The notes under the pieces were generated by a model. The model searched no databases. It was given only the letters and a program-made list of their open reading frames with translations, and was not told where the DNA came from. DNA of 64,000 bases, taken from positions 620,001 through 684,000 of the forward strand of contig NZ_CP121473.1 of the NCBI RefSeq assembly GCF_033954455.1, given 5' to 3'. The DNA comes from Thiorhodovibrio litoralis (GTDB lineage: Bacteria; Pseudomonadota; Gammaproteobacteria; Chromatiales; Chromatiaceae). Positions within the stretch are counted from its first letter, which is position 1; the number at the start of each line of letters is the position of its first letter. This document shows, piece after piece, positions 34,365-42,813 of the stretch. A program made the position numbers and the translations under genes.

Positions 34365-36677
34365 TTAGCGACATAAGCGTGTAATGCGCAGGACCAGTGG
34401 GATCTGGCGCAGACGCCGCAGGATGCGGGCGAGGTGGCCGCGACTCTGTACCTTGATCTGGAAGTCGAGGGTGGAGGCTCCGCCGGCTTTTTCTTTCGAC
34501 TGGATATTGGCGATGTCGGAACCGGACTCGGCGATGGCCGTCGCGATGCTGGCCAAGGCGCCGCGTTGGTCTTCGACCTCGATGCGAATCTCGGTGATGA
34601 AATCGCCGCTCGGCGTCTCCCCCCACTGCAGGTCAATCCAGTGGCCGCGCTTGGCGTGGTAATCGCCCAGGTTGCGGCATTCCAGGCGATGCACGACGAT
34701 GCCCTTGCCGGGATTGAACAGGCCCGCGATGTGATCGCCGGGAATCGGCCGGCAGCAGCGGGGGAAGGTCATCACCATGCCTTCCGTGCCCAGAATCGCG
34801 AGCTGTTGGCTCGCAATGGTGTCGCTGGTGGTCGCCGTGGAGGGCTCCGAGTGCTCGGCGCTGGCCAGTCGCCGCGCCACCAGCATGGGCATGCGGTTGC
34901 CTAGGCCGACGTCGGCGAACATCGCCTCGGGTGAGACGGCATCGGTCTGCGCCGCATAGGTGGCGATGCGCTCCTCGCAAATCTCATCCAGGCTAAGCCC
35001 GAGGTTGGTGAGCTCATTGTTGACCAGATCACGCCCCAGCCGCGCCGCCTCACGCTGCTGCATGTTCTTGAGAAAGCTGCGGATATTGGCGCGTGCCTTG
35101 CCGGTGACGACAAATTTGAGCCAATGCGTTTTGGGTGTCGCGCTGGGTATGGTCGAAATCTCGACCGTCTGGCCGCTGCGCAGCACGGAGTTGATCGGCA
35201 CCGGTCGGCGGTCGATCACCGCATAGACGCCGGTGTTGCCGATGTCGGAATGGATGGCGTAGGCGAAGTCGATCGCCGTGGCGCCGCGCGGCAGGACTTT
35301 GATCTCCCCGTTGGGGGTGAACACGTAGACATCGTCCGGGAACAGGTCGATCTTCACATGCTCAAGAAACTCTTTCGGGTCGCCCGAGTCGCGCTGCAGT
35401 TCGAGCAGGTTTTGTAGCCAGTCGCTCGCCAGGGCAGGCGTTTTGCCGTGCTCGCCGCCGGTCTTGTAGAGCCAGTGGGAGGCAATGCCCGATTCGGCCA
35501 CTCGGTGCATGTCGGTGCTGCGAATCTGAATCTCGATCTTCACGCCCTGAGGGCCAAAAAGTACGGTATGGATCGACTGGTAGCCGTTCGACTTGGGGAT
35601 GGCGATATAGTCCTTGAACCGCCCCGGCACCGGTTTGTAGAGATTGTGAACCTGGCCTAAAACCCGGTAGCAGGTGTCGATGGAATCGACAATGACACGA
35701 AAGGCGAAGACATCGACCAGATCGCGAAAGGATTTGCCTTCGTCGCGCATCTTGCAATAGATGCTGTAGAGGTGCTTCTCGCGGCCAACCACCTCGGCGG
35801 CGATGCCCTGCTGCTCGAGGCGCCGGCGGATGGCGCTCTCGACGCTGGCGATCATCTCATGATGACCGCAGCGCACTTGTCGCACCGCGTTGTCGAGTAC
35901 GAAATGCCGCCAGGGCCACAGGTGGCTGAAGCCGAACTCCTCCAGCGCCAGGCGAATACTGTTGATCCCTAAGCGGTTGGCGATGGGGGCGTAGATGTCG
36001 AGCGTCTCGCGCGACTTACGCCGGCGCTTGTGCGGTGGCATCACCCCCATGGTGCGCATGTTGTGCAAGCGGTCGGCGAGCTTGACGAGGATGACGCGGA
36101 TGTCGCGCGTCATCGCTAGCATCATCTTGCTGAAGTTGGCGGCTTCCTTCTCGGCGTCGGTCTTGAAGGTGATCTGAGTGAGCTTGCTGACGCCATCGAC
36201 CAGCTCGGCGATCTCGTCGTCGAAGACCTCGGCGATGTGCTCCTTTTCGGTCTCGGTATCCTCCACCACATCGTGCAAGATGGCCGCCATCAGGCATTTG
36301 TGGTCCATCTGCAGGTCGGCAAGGATGCGCGCGACTGCGATGGGGTGGAAGATATAGGGCTCCCCACTGGTGCGGGCTTGTCCCTCGTGCGCTTCGGCAC
36401 TGAACAAGTAGGCCCGATAGACTTCGCTGATCTGCTCGCGCGGCAGATAGCTCTCAAGCTGTTTGCATAGATCGCTGATCAAAAAGCGCTTGTTGGGTTT
36501 GCAATCGTCCTGCTGTTGGGTGAGATCCGTGGTGGAATCCTGAGGGGGATGCTGTATGCCCTGTTGGGGCGGCACTTGCGCCGTGGGGGTGCCTTCGGCA
36601 GCGGCAGGGAGCGGGTCCCGAGCGCGCGCGTGCCCAAGAAGCCCGGTCACGGCATCGGCAAGCGCGCTCTCGCTCAT
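34365..36677 (-). CDS. spoT: Bifunctional (p)ppGpp synthetase/hydrolase SpoT
   Basis: A 770-residue RelA/SpoT protein. The HD hydrolase domain is active-type with ILHDVVEDTE (His-Asp at 135-136) and KLADRLHNMRTM; the synthetase domain has GRFKDYIAIPKSNGYQSIHT; then come TGS (DVYVFTPNGEIKVLPRGATAIDFAYAIH), a helical region, a zinc-finger-like segment and an ACT domain (EIRIEVEDQRGALASIATAIAESGSDIANIQ). It makes and degrades the stringent alarmone. Compared with E. coli SpoT there is an extra N-terminal region of about 60 residues rich in Pro, Gln and Ala before LISDLCKQLESYLP, so the start could lie further in, but no better start was seen. It is the last gene of gmk-rpoZ-spoT. Confidence 0.95.
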   Translation of the reverse strand: MSESALADAVTGLLGHARARDPLPAAAEGTPTAQVPPQQGIQHPPQDSTTDLTQQQDDCKPNKRFLISDLCKQLESYLPREQISEVYRAYLFSAEAHEGQARTSGEPYIFHPIAVARILADLQMDHKCLMAAILHDVVEDTETEKEHIAEVFDDEIAELVDGVSKLTQITFKTDAEKEAANFSKMMLAMTRDIRVILVKLADRLHNMRTMGVMPPHKRRRKSRETLDIYAPIANRLGINSIRLALEEFGFSHLWPWRHFVLDNAVRQVRCGHHEMIASVESAIRRRLEQQGIAAEVVGREKHLYSIYCKMRDEGKSFRDLVDVFAFRVIVDSIDTCYRVLGQVHNLYKPVPGRFKDYIAIPKSNGYQSIHTVLFGPQGVKIEIQIRSTDMHRVAESGIASHWLYKTGGEHGKTPALASDWLQNLLELQRDSGDPKEFLEHVKIDLFPDDVYVFTPNGEIKVLPRGATAIDFAYAIHSDIGNTGVYAVIDRRPVPINSVLRSGQTVEISTIPSATPKTHWLKFVVTGKARANIRSFLKNMQQREAARLGRDLVNNELTNLGLSLDEICEERIATYAAQTDAVSPEAMFADVGLGNRMPMLVARRLASAEHSEPSTATTSDTIASQQLAILGTEGMVMTFPRCCRPIPGDHIAGLFNPGKGIVVHRLECRNLGDYHAKRGHWIDLQWGETPSGDFITEIRIEVEDQRGALASIATAIAESGSDIANIQSKEKAGGASTLDFQIKVQSRGHLARILRRLRQIPLVLRITRLCR

Positions 36678-36773
36678 TTGACCGCGTCCGTTCTATCCGC
36701 CGCCGGGCGCGTGCCCGCGGCGATATGCGGTTGGGGATCTTTTGCGCTGCATGGACAAGGTTTCGCGCTGCGC

Positions 36774-37055
36774 TCAGATATCTTTCGCCACCGAGGCGGC
36801 CAATTCTTCCGCCAGGGCTTCTTCCAGCGATTTTGTGATTTCTTCTGGTTCGCTCGCGTGCTCCTCGATCTGTGCCGAGTTGATATGACCACTGGCAATT
36901 TCCCGCAGCGCGAGCACGGTGGACTTGTCCTTGGCCCATGGCAGAAAGGGCTCAACGCCGTTGCTTAGCTGTCGCGCACGCTTGGTCGCGAGAATAACGA
37001 GCTCGAATCGATTGTCGACGTGCTCAAGGCAGTCTTGAACGGTAATACGGGCCAT
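36774..37055 (-). CDS. rpoZ: RNA polymerase omega subunit
   Basis: A 93-residue protein beginning [30 protein letters not shown], the conserved omega start, with [11 protein letters not shown] following. Omega helps assemble the beta-prime subunit and is needed for ppGpp to act on RNA polymerase at one site. It lies between gmk and spoT, the standard gammaproteobacterial order that links a polymerase ppGpp-site subunit with the alarmone enzyme. Confidence 0.95.
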   Translation of the reverse strand: MARITVQDCLEHVDNRFELVILATKRARQLSNGVEPFLPWAKDKSTVLALREIASGHINSAQIEEHASEPEEITKSLEEALAEELAASVAKDI

Positions 37056-37108
37056 TGGTTATTTTTCCTAAGGTGTCTTATGCGTGAATCACATAGTGTT
37101 TGGGCTTG

Positions 37109-37214
37109 TTTTGGCCCGGGTCACGGTCGCGGGGGACGCCGTGAATACATCCTTGTAGGCTTGCGATCGCATCCCTGCGATCGAACACCCCCGCGCCCGT
37201 CACCCGGGCCAAAA
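37109..37214. repeat. Nested palindromic intergenic repeat, copy 2
   Basis: Arms TTTTGGCCCGGGTCACGG and its near complement end at CCCGGGCCAAAA, with GCGGGGGACG/CCCCCGCGCC inside. The reverse complement reads GGGTGACGGGCGCGGGGGTG then an inner GCGATCGCAGGGATGCGATCGC-type hairpin and ATTCACGGCGTCCCCCGCG, matching copy 1 at 33671-33776. It lies in the gmk-rpoZ spacer. Flanking bases GGCTTG before and CCGGAAACT after recur at 63453-63497. Confidence 0.85.
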
Positions 37215-37253
37215 CCGGAAACTGATTTGTGATGGCAAAAATTTAAGAATGAA

Positions 37254-37272
37254 GCGGTTAGCGACTAACCGC
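37254..37272 (-). terminator. Hairpin in the gmk-rpoZ spacer, possible terminator
   Basis: A perfect 8-bp stem GCGGTTAG/CTAACCGC with a 3-base loop. Read on the minus strand it is followed by TTCATTCTTAAATTTTT, a T-rich but interrupted stretch. It could attenuate transcription from gmk into rpoZ. Confidence 0.35.
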
Positions 37273-37390
37273 CGAGATATAACATGAGTACTTCCGAAAA
37301 TAGCAAACTTTTGCTAGTTCGATAAGGATTTTCCGCAGGAAAGTAGAGAAAAGTCCCTGCTATCTGTGAAATTGCAAGAACTCATCGCCC

Positions 37391-37464
37391 GGCCCAGCCT
37401 TTCGGGTCTGACTGGGCCTGGCTGGGCCTGGCTGACTGGGCTGGCCGGATCTGGCTGGGCCAGG
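37391..37464. repeat. GGCCTGGCTG-type short tandem repeats with an enclosing inverted repeat
   Basis: GGGCCTGGCT occurs twice in tandem (37414-37433), followed by degenerate ACTGGGCTGGCC and CTGGCTGGGCC units. GGCCCAGCC at 37391 and GGCTGGGCC at 37453 form an inverted pair that encloses the repeats. This lies just downstream of gmk. Confidence 0.7.
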
Positions 37465-37517
37465 CGTTTTGCCGTGGATCAGACGGGGCTATTCGCTACA
37501 GTGGTTGGCTGTGAGTC

Positions 37518-38303
37518 TTAAGCAGGCTGGTCGCTGTTGCCCATGTCGGCTTTGGCGTCGCCATCGAGCATGGCGCCGAGTGTGCCGCCGAGCTTTTGCT
37601 GCTGGTTGGCGCGGCGCAGACCGAAGGCACACACCAGGGCGCGCAGCTCGGCCAGCGCGGCCTCGAAGCGGTCGTTGACGATCAGGTAGTCGTATTCGCC
37701 GTAGTGGGAGAGCTCGCTGCGGGCCTCGGCCATGCGCCGGTTGATGATCTCCTCGCTGTCCTGCCCGCGGTTGCGCAGGCGTTGCTCGAGCTCCTTCAGC
37801 GATGGCGGGAGGATGAAAATAGAAACGGCCTCGGGGAAATGCTCCCGCACCTGGCGCGCGCCCTGCCAGTCGATCTCAAGCAGCACGTCCTGGCCGGCAT
37901 CGAGCGCCTGGCGCAGGGTCTCGCGCGCGGTACCATAGGCATTGTCGAAGACATGGGCGTATTCCACGAAGGCGTTCTCGAGCACCATGCGCTCGAAGGT
38001 CTCGCGGCTGACAAAATGATAATGCTCGCCGTCGACCTCGCCCTCGCGCGGCGAGCGGGTGGTGTAGGAGACCGACAGACGCAATTTGGGATGCCCGTTC
38101 AGCAGGGTGCGCACCAGGCTGGTCTTGCCGGCACCGGATGGGGCCGAGACGACAAACAGCATGCCCCGGGTGTCGTTGCCGTTGCTGTCATCACGTCTGT
38201 CAGTCTGTCTGCGATCGGAGTTTCCACGCCTGTCCAACCCGGGATTCATGGTCGTGGTTCCCGGCATGTTGTTTGCGGGGTGGTCGCTGATGTTAGCGCT
38301 CAC
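37518..38303 (-). CDS. gmk: Guanylate kinase
   Basis: A 261-residue protein with the P-loop SAPSGAGKTSL (residues 53-63), SVSYTTRSPREGEVDGEHYHFVS (GMP binding) and DVLLEIDWQGARQV. It converts GMP to GDP. The core is normal but flanked by extra parts: about 46 N-terminal residues of charged low-complexity sequence (RRGNSDRRQTDRRDDSNGND) and about 30 C-terminal residues beyond the usual end. A start nearer to the core (Met19 or Met48) is possible. It is downstream of yicC and upstream of rpoZ on the same strand. Confidence 0.94.
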   Translation of the reverse strand: MSANISDHPANNMPGTTTMNPGLDRRGNSDRRQTDRRDDSNGNDTRGMLFVVSAPSGAGKTSLVRTLLNGHPKLRLSVSYTTRSPREGEVDGEHYHFVSRETFERMVLENAFVEYAHVFDNAYGTARETLRQALDAGQDVLLEIDWQGARQVREHFPEAVSIFILPPSLKELEQRLRNRGQDSEEIINRRMAEARSELSHYGEYDYLIVNDRFEAALAELRALVCAFGLRRANQQQKLGGTLGAMLDGDAKADMGNSDQPA

Positions 38304-38358
38304 GCTCTCGCCCTCCCTGGAGAATAAAAGTCGCTGTGATTCACGCCAAGGCTCCGTG

Positions 38359-39225
38359 TCATTCCAGATTTTGAATCTGCTCGCGCATCTGCTCGATCAG
38401 CACCTTGATGTCGACCGCGATGCGGGTCACGGCGGCATCGGTGGATTTCGACCCTAGGGTATTGGCCTCGCGGTTGAGCTCCTGCATCAGGAAATCCAGC
38501 CGGCGGCCGACCGGACTCTCGCCGGCAAGGGTCGTGCGCACTTCGTCGATGTGGCCGCTCAGGCGGTCCATTTCCTCGTCGACATCGCAGCGCTGGGCCA
38601 GCAGCACCATTTCCTGCTCGATGCGGCTCGGGTCGAGCTCGCCGCGGATCTCCGCCAGGCGCTCACTGATGCGCGCCCGCATCTCATCGAGTAATTGTGG
38701 CATGCGCGCGCGTACCTCGCCGACCAGTGTCGTCAGACGCTCGCAGCGCTGCTCGATCAGCGCGCGAAGGCGCGTGCCTTCGCGCTCGCGCGCGGCGAGG
38801 AGTTCGGTCAGGGCGGTATCGAAAAGGGCGAGCGCGGCGGCATTGAGGCTGTCGAGATCCGGCTCGGGCTCCTCGAGCATGCCCGGCCAGCGTAGCAGGT
38901 CCATGACCGATGGCGCGCGCGTTTCGCCGGTGCGGGTGGCGATCCGTGCGGCGGCGTCGAGCACTTGCGCAAGCAGCGGCTCATTGATGTGCAGTTCTCC
39001 GCCGGTGCCCGCGGACGGCGAATACTTGAGCGTGCAGTCGATTTTGCCGCGGGCAAGGCGCGCGGACAGTCGCTCGCGCACGCCGGGGTCGAGCCCACGC
39101 AGCTCCTCGGGCAGACGCAGGTTGGGCTCGAGAAAACGGTGATTGACCGAGCGGATTTCCCAACTCAGCTCGCCGAAGGCGCCGCGCTCTTGGTGGCGGG
39201 CGAAGGCGGTCATGCTCTTGATCAT
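38359..39225 (-). CDS. yicC: YicC family endoribonuclease/RNA-binding protein
   Basis: A 288-residue YicC protein. It begins MIKSMTAFARHQERGAFGELSWEIRSVNHRFLEPNLRLPEELR, the conserved N-terminal domain, and ends with GRRLDFLMQELNREANTLGSKSTDAAVTRIAVDIKVLIEQMREQIQNLE, the conserved DUF1732 C-terminal domain. E. coli YicC is an RNase that helps degrade the small RNA RyhB. Length and ends are normal. It is transcribed towards gmk, and away from the kinase gene. Confidence 0.95.
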   Translation of the reverse strand: MIKSMTAFARHQERGAFGELSWEIRSVNHRFLEPNLRLPEELRGLDPGVRERLSARLARGKIDCTLKYSPSAGTGGELHINEPLLAQVLDAAARIATRTGETRAPSVMDLLRWPGMLEEPEPDLDSLNAAALALFDTALTELLAAREREGTRLRALIEQRCERLTTLVGEVRARMPQLLDEMRARISERLAEIRGELDPSRIEQEMVLLAQRCDVDEEMDRLSGHIDEVRTTLAGESPVGRRLDFLMQELNREANTLGSKSTDAAVTRIAVDIKVLIEQMREQIQNLE

Positions 39226-39420
39226 TGCAAGGGTTTAGATCATTGCCGGCGTTTTTGGTCGCGTCTTAGCGGCCATGGGTGTCTGGAATTGCTTGGGGCT
39301 GCCGCCCGGATGCGCTAAGGTCTATGATATACCAGACAGCGCCCGGCCGATGCCGGGCATGGCCGCGTCAGCGTCCGGCTGCTTGCCCGTGTTCTTTATT
39401 ATCGGCGGAAAACATCGCTC

Positions 39421-40431
39421 ATGGCAGCGCCAACTCCAGCTCCAAACCGGGACACCCTCGAACCCGGTACCTATATCGACTGCTTCCGCATCGTGCGCAC
39501 CATCGGCAAGGGCGGATTCAGCCTGATTTATCTCGCCAAGGACGATGAAACGGGCGACGAGGCGGTCATCAAGGAGTTTATGCCAAAAAAGATCGCTCGG
39601 CGCCTGGAAAACAAATGGGTGGAGCCAGTCGATGAGAACAGCCGTGTCAGCATGATCCGCAGTTTGCGCCTGTTCTTTCAGGAGGCCAAGGCGATGGCGG
39701 CGCTGCGGCATCCGAACATTGTTGGCGTGCATGGTCTGTTCCTGGCGCATGGCACCGGTTATCTGGTCATGCAGCATGAGCGCGGGCGCAATCTGGCGCA
39801 GTTTGTCCACGAGCGCGGCGGCGCCTTGAGTACCACGCTGCTGCTGCGCATTTTTCTGCCTCTGCTCGATGCGCTGATGCTGATCCACGCGCGCAGCATG
39901 CTGCATCTGGACATCAAGCCCGGCAACATCCATCTGCGTCACGGGCATGACCCGCTGATGCTGGACCTTGGCGCGGTGCAGGTGATGTCCTCCGGGCGCA
40001 GCATTGGCGGGCAGGTGATCACCGCCGGCTATTCGCCGCCGGAGCAATACTCGAGTAGCGGCAACATCGGCCCCTGGACGGATGTTTATGCCATCGGCGC
40101 CTCCATGCGCTCGTGTATCGAGGCCAAGACGCCGCAGCCATCGCCTGAGCGGGTCGAGAACGATATCATGGTGCCCCTGGCGGAGGTAATGAAAGACCGC
40201 TATCCTGCCTCGCTGCTTGAGGCGATCGACTGGACCATGGAGCTTGAGCCTGAGAAGCGCCCGCAGGATGCCAGCGAACTGCTGACCGTGTTGCAAAGTC
40301 AGGACTATGCGCTGCCGAAGTCAACCATGCGCGAGCTCCTCCCCTCGTTCCAAGCGGGCGGCGACATCGCCACGTCTACCACTGGTTTGCGCATTGGTGC
40401 CCCGAGCTCGATGCTGACCCAGGACCTCTGA
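39421..40431 (+). CDS. Hanks-type serine/threonine protein kinase
   Basis: A 336-residue kinase consisting almost only of a catalytic domain. The nucleotide loop is IGKGGFSLIYLA (residues 28-39), the ATP-anchoring Lys is K51 in AVIKEF, the catalytic loop is LHLDIKPGN (HLD instead of HRD; Asp164, Asn169), the metal loop is DLG (182-184) instead of DFG, and the P+1 region is YSPPEQY. All key residues are kept. There is no membrane helix or sensor domain, so it is cytoplasmic; targets are unknown. It lies between yicC and rph, which are neighbours in many gammaproteobacteria, so it seems inserted into that conserved block. A short tandem repeat covers its stop codon. Confidence 0.9.
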   Translation: MAAPTPAPNRDTLEPGTYIDCFRIVRTIGKGGFSLIYLAKDDETGDEAVIKEFMPKKIARRLENKWVEPVDENSRVSMIRSLRLFFQEAKAMAALRHPNIVGVHGLFLAHGTGYLVMQHERGRNLAQFVHERGGALSTTLLLRIFLPLLDALMLIHARSMLHLDIKPGNIHLRHGHDPLMLDLGAVQVMSSGRSIGGQVITAGYSPPEQYSSSGNIGPWTDVYAIGASMRSCIEAKTPQPSPERVENDIMVPLAEVMKDRYPASLLEAIDWTMELEPEKRPQDASELLTVLQSQDYALPKSTMRELLPSFQAGGDIATSTTGLRIGAPSSMLTQDL

Positions 40432-40451
40432 ACTAGTACCTCTGAACCAGT
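40424..40451. repeat. 14-bp tandem duplication across the kinase stop codon
   Basis: ACCTCTGAACTAGT and ACCTCTGAACCAGT follow each other, then a third partial unit ACCTCTGG. The kinase stop TGA is in the first unit; each unit repeats it. Confidence 0.8.
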
Positions 40452-40557
40452 ACCTCTGGCCTGCGGTTGGTCGCTGATGTGTCTGGACCGAAGGCGCGGT
40501 CAAGCGTACCCGCTCGATTGCAACCGCACCCGATCAAACCCCCAGGAGTTTTTCAGC

Positions 40558-41280
40558 ATGCGACCATCTGCCCGCCGCTCCGATGAACTGCGACCGGTCC
40601 GCTTCGTCCGTCATTTCACCCGGCATGCGGCCGGTTCGGTGCTGGTTGAGTGTGGCGACACCCGGGTGCTCTGCACCGCCAGCATTTCCGAGCGGGTGCC
40701 GCCGTTTCTGCGCGGTCGCAACAGCGGCTGGCTGACCGGCGAATATGGCATGCTGCCCGGCAGCACCTCCGAGCGCATTGACCGCGAAGCCGCGCGCGGG
40801 CGCCAGGGCGGGCGCACGCTCGAGATACAGCGGCTGATCGGGCGTTCCTTGCGGGCCGCTATGGATCTCACTGCCTTGGGCGAGCGCACCATCACGCTCG
40901 ACTGCGATGTGCTCCAGGCCGATGGCGGCACCCGCACGGCGGCCATCAGCGGCGCCTGGGTCGCCCTGCGCGATGCGATCGACGCGCTGATTGCAAGCGG
41001 AGCCCTGGCCGAATCACCGCTGCAGGCGCAGGTCGCGGCGGTCTCGGTGGGGCTCTACCAGGGCACGCCGGTGCTGGACCTGGACTATGCCGAGGACTCG
41101 AATGCTGAGGCCGACATGAACGTGGTCATGAATGCCGATGGCGGCCTGATCGAGGTGCAGGGTACGGCGGAAGGCCGCGCTTTCAGTCGCAGCGAGCTAA
41201 ATGCCCTGCTGGATCTGGCCAGCGGTGGAATCGATGAAATTTTCCACCTCCAGCGCGCGGCGCTGCAGCCGGCGGCTTGA
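40558..41280 (+). CDS. rph: Ribonuclease PH
   Basis: A 240-residue phosphorolytic exoribonuclease that trims tRNA 3' ends. It starts [42 protein letters not shown] and contains [42 protein letters not shown] and [28 protein letters not shown], all conserved. The ATG at 40558 has CAGGAG at good spacing. It opens a same-strand run rph-rdgB-yggS-proC-yggT-yggU. Confidence 0.96.
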   Translation: MRPSARRSDELRPVRFVRHFTRHAAGSVLVECGDTRVLCTASISERVPPFLRGRNSGWLTGEYGMLPGSTSERIDREAARGRQGGRTLEIQRLIGRSLRAAMDLTALGERTITLDCDVLQADGGTRTAAISGAWVALRDAIDALIASGALAESPLQAQVAAVSVGLYQGTPVLDLDYAEDSNAEADMNVVMNADGGLIEVQGTAEGRAFSRSELNALLDLASGGIDEIFHLQRAALQPAA

Positions 41281-41308
41281 TGTTCAACCAAAACGAGCGC
41301 ATGCGGTC

Positions 41309-41920
41309 ATGACTGAGCATCAACATGCTGTCGTGCTTGCCAGCAACAATGCCGGCAAGCTGCGTGAGCTCGAGCAGCTCCTGCAGCCGGCTGATGTGCG
41401 GCTTTATGCACAGCAGGAATTCAGCATCGCCAGTGTCGAAGAAACCGGCCTGACCTTTGTCGAGAATGCGATTCTCAAAGCGCGCCATGCCGCCGCGGGC
41501 AGCGGTTTGCCGGCCATCGCTGACGATTCCGGCCTCGAAGTGGATGCCCTCAATGGCGCGCCCGGTATTCGCTCAGCCCGCTATGCGGGTGAGCAGGCCG
41601 ACGACGGCGCCAACTGTGCCAAGTTGCTTGAGGCCATGACCGATATTCCGCAAGGACACCGTCAGGCGCGCTTTCAGTGCCTGGTGGTCTACTTGCGCCA
41701 TGCCGAAGATCCGACACCGGTGATCTGTCAGGGGACTTGGGAGGGACGGATTCTGACCGAGCCACGCGGTGACAAGGGCTTTGGTTATGACCCCTTGTTC
41801 TGGGTGCCGGGGCAGAACCGCAGCGCCGCTGAGCTTGATGCGGGTACCAAGAATGCACTGAGCCACCGTGGGCAGGCGTTGTCGAAACTGGTGCTCGCCT
41901 TGACCGACGGGCTTGCGTGA
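41309..41920 (+). CDS. rdgB: XTP/dITP diphosphatase (RdgB/HAM1)
   Basis: A 203-residue house-cleaning pyrophosphatase that removes deaminated purine nucleotides (XTP, dITP). It has [42 protein letters not shown] and [15 protein letters not shown], the three conserved blocks, and ends with [12 protein letters not shown]. The ATG at 41309 is chosen since the family start (SNNAGK) follows closely. It is 28 bases after rph. Confidence 0.95.
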   Translation: MTEHQHAVVLASNNAGKLRELEQLLQPADVRLYAQQEFSIASVEETGLTFVENAILKARHAAAGSGLPAIADDSGLEVDALNGAPGIRSARYAGEQADDGANCAKLLEAMTDIPQGHRQARFQCLVVYLRHAEDPTPVICQGTWEGRILTEPRGDKGFGYDPLFWVPGQNRSAAELDAGTKNALSHRGQALSKLVLALTDGLA

Positions 41921-41945
41921 GCGATGAATCCTGTGTGATCAGCCC

Positions 41946-42767
41946 ATGAGTAAAGTCAATCATAGCGAGATCGCTGAGCGCATCCAGGCCGTGCAGGCTC
42001 GGATTGACACTGCCGAGCAGCGTTTCGGGCGTGAGCCGGGCAGCGTGCGCCTGCTTGCCGTTAGCAAGCGGCAGCCGCTTGACAAGATCATAGCGGCGCG
42101 GGCTGCGGGTCTGCGCGCCTTCGGCGAGAGCTATGCACAGGAAGGCATCGACAAACAGCAGGCTCTCGCCGAGTTGGAAGGGCCAGGACCGGAAGGTGCT
42201 GGGCGAGAATTCGCTGGCTCGGAAAGTGCTGGCCCCGAGGTGGCCGGAGCGGAAGTTTCTGGGCCGAACCCTGCGGGTCAGGATATCCGCCAGGCGATCC
42301 AATGGCATTTCATCGGTCGGGTTCAGTCGAACAAGACCCGCCTGATCGCCGAGCACTTTGACTGGGTGCATGGACTCTTCAGTGTGGAGCACGCGCGACG
42401 ACTCGCCGCGCAACGCCCGGCAGCGCGAGGACCGCTGCATGTCTGCCTGCAGGTCAATTTGAGCGGCGAGGCATCTAAGGCCGGGGTGGCGCCCGACGCG
42501 CTTGAGGAATTGCTGCGCGAGGTCGTGAGCATGGACGGGTTGCGACTTGAGGGATTGATGACCCTGCCCGCGCCAGCCGCGGATTTCGCCGCTCAACGTC
42601 GCCCTTTCGCGGCCCTGCGGGCGTTGCGCGATCATTACTCAGGCGAAGGATTGGCGCTGCCCATGCTGTCGATGGGAATGTCTCAGGATCTTGAAGCCGC
42701 CATTGCCGAGGGCGCTACAATGGTGCGCATCGGGACCGCATTGTTTGGCGAGCGGGCCCAAGCCTGA
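41946..42767 (+). CDS. yggS: YggS family pyridoxal phosphate homeostasis protein
   Basis: A 273-residue PLP-binding protein with the fold of alanine racemase N-domain. The PLP lysine is K41 in RLLAVSKRQP; HFIGRVQSNKTRLI, VHGLFSVEH, LQVNLSGEASKAGV and LSMGMSQDLEAAIAEGATMVRIGTALFG are conserved. Relatives are about 230 residues; the excess is a low-complexity insert at residues 79-112 with repeated GPE/SAG/AGxE units, located between the first helix region and the QWHFIG strand. It probably loops out of the barrel. The family controls vitamin B6 pools and amino acid balance. It lies upstream of proC as in many gammaproteobacteria. Confidence 0.93.
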   Translation: MSKVNHSEIAERIQAVQARIDTAEQRFGREPGSVRLLAVSKRQPLDKIIAARAAGLRAFGESYAQEGIDKQQALAELEGPGPEGAGREFAGSESAGPEVAGAEVSGPNPAGQDIRQAIQWHFIGRVQSNKTRLIAEHFDWVHGLFSVEHARRLAAQRPAARGPLHVCLQVNLSGEASKAGVAPDALEELLREVVSMDGLRLEGLMTLPAPAADFAAQRRPFAALRALRDHYSGEGLALPMLSMGMSQDLEAAIAEGATMVRIGTALFGERAQA

Positions 42768-42813
42768 GAATTTCTTTCATTCTGATAAAGACCAAACCGA
42801 GCGTTCAAGATTC

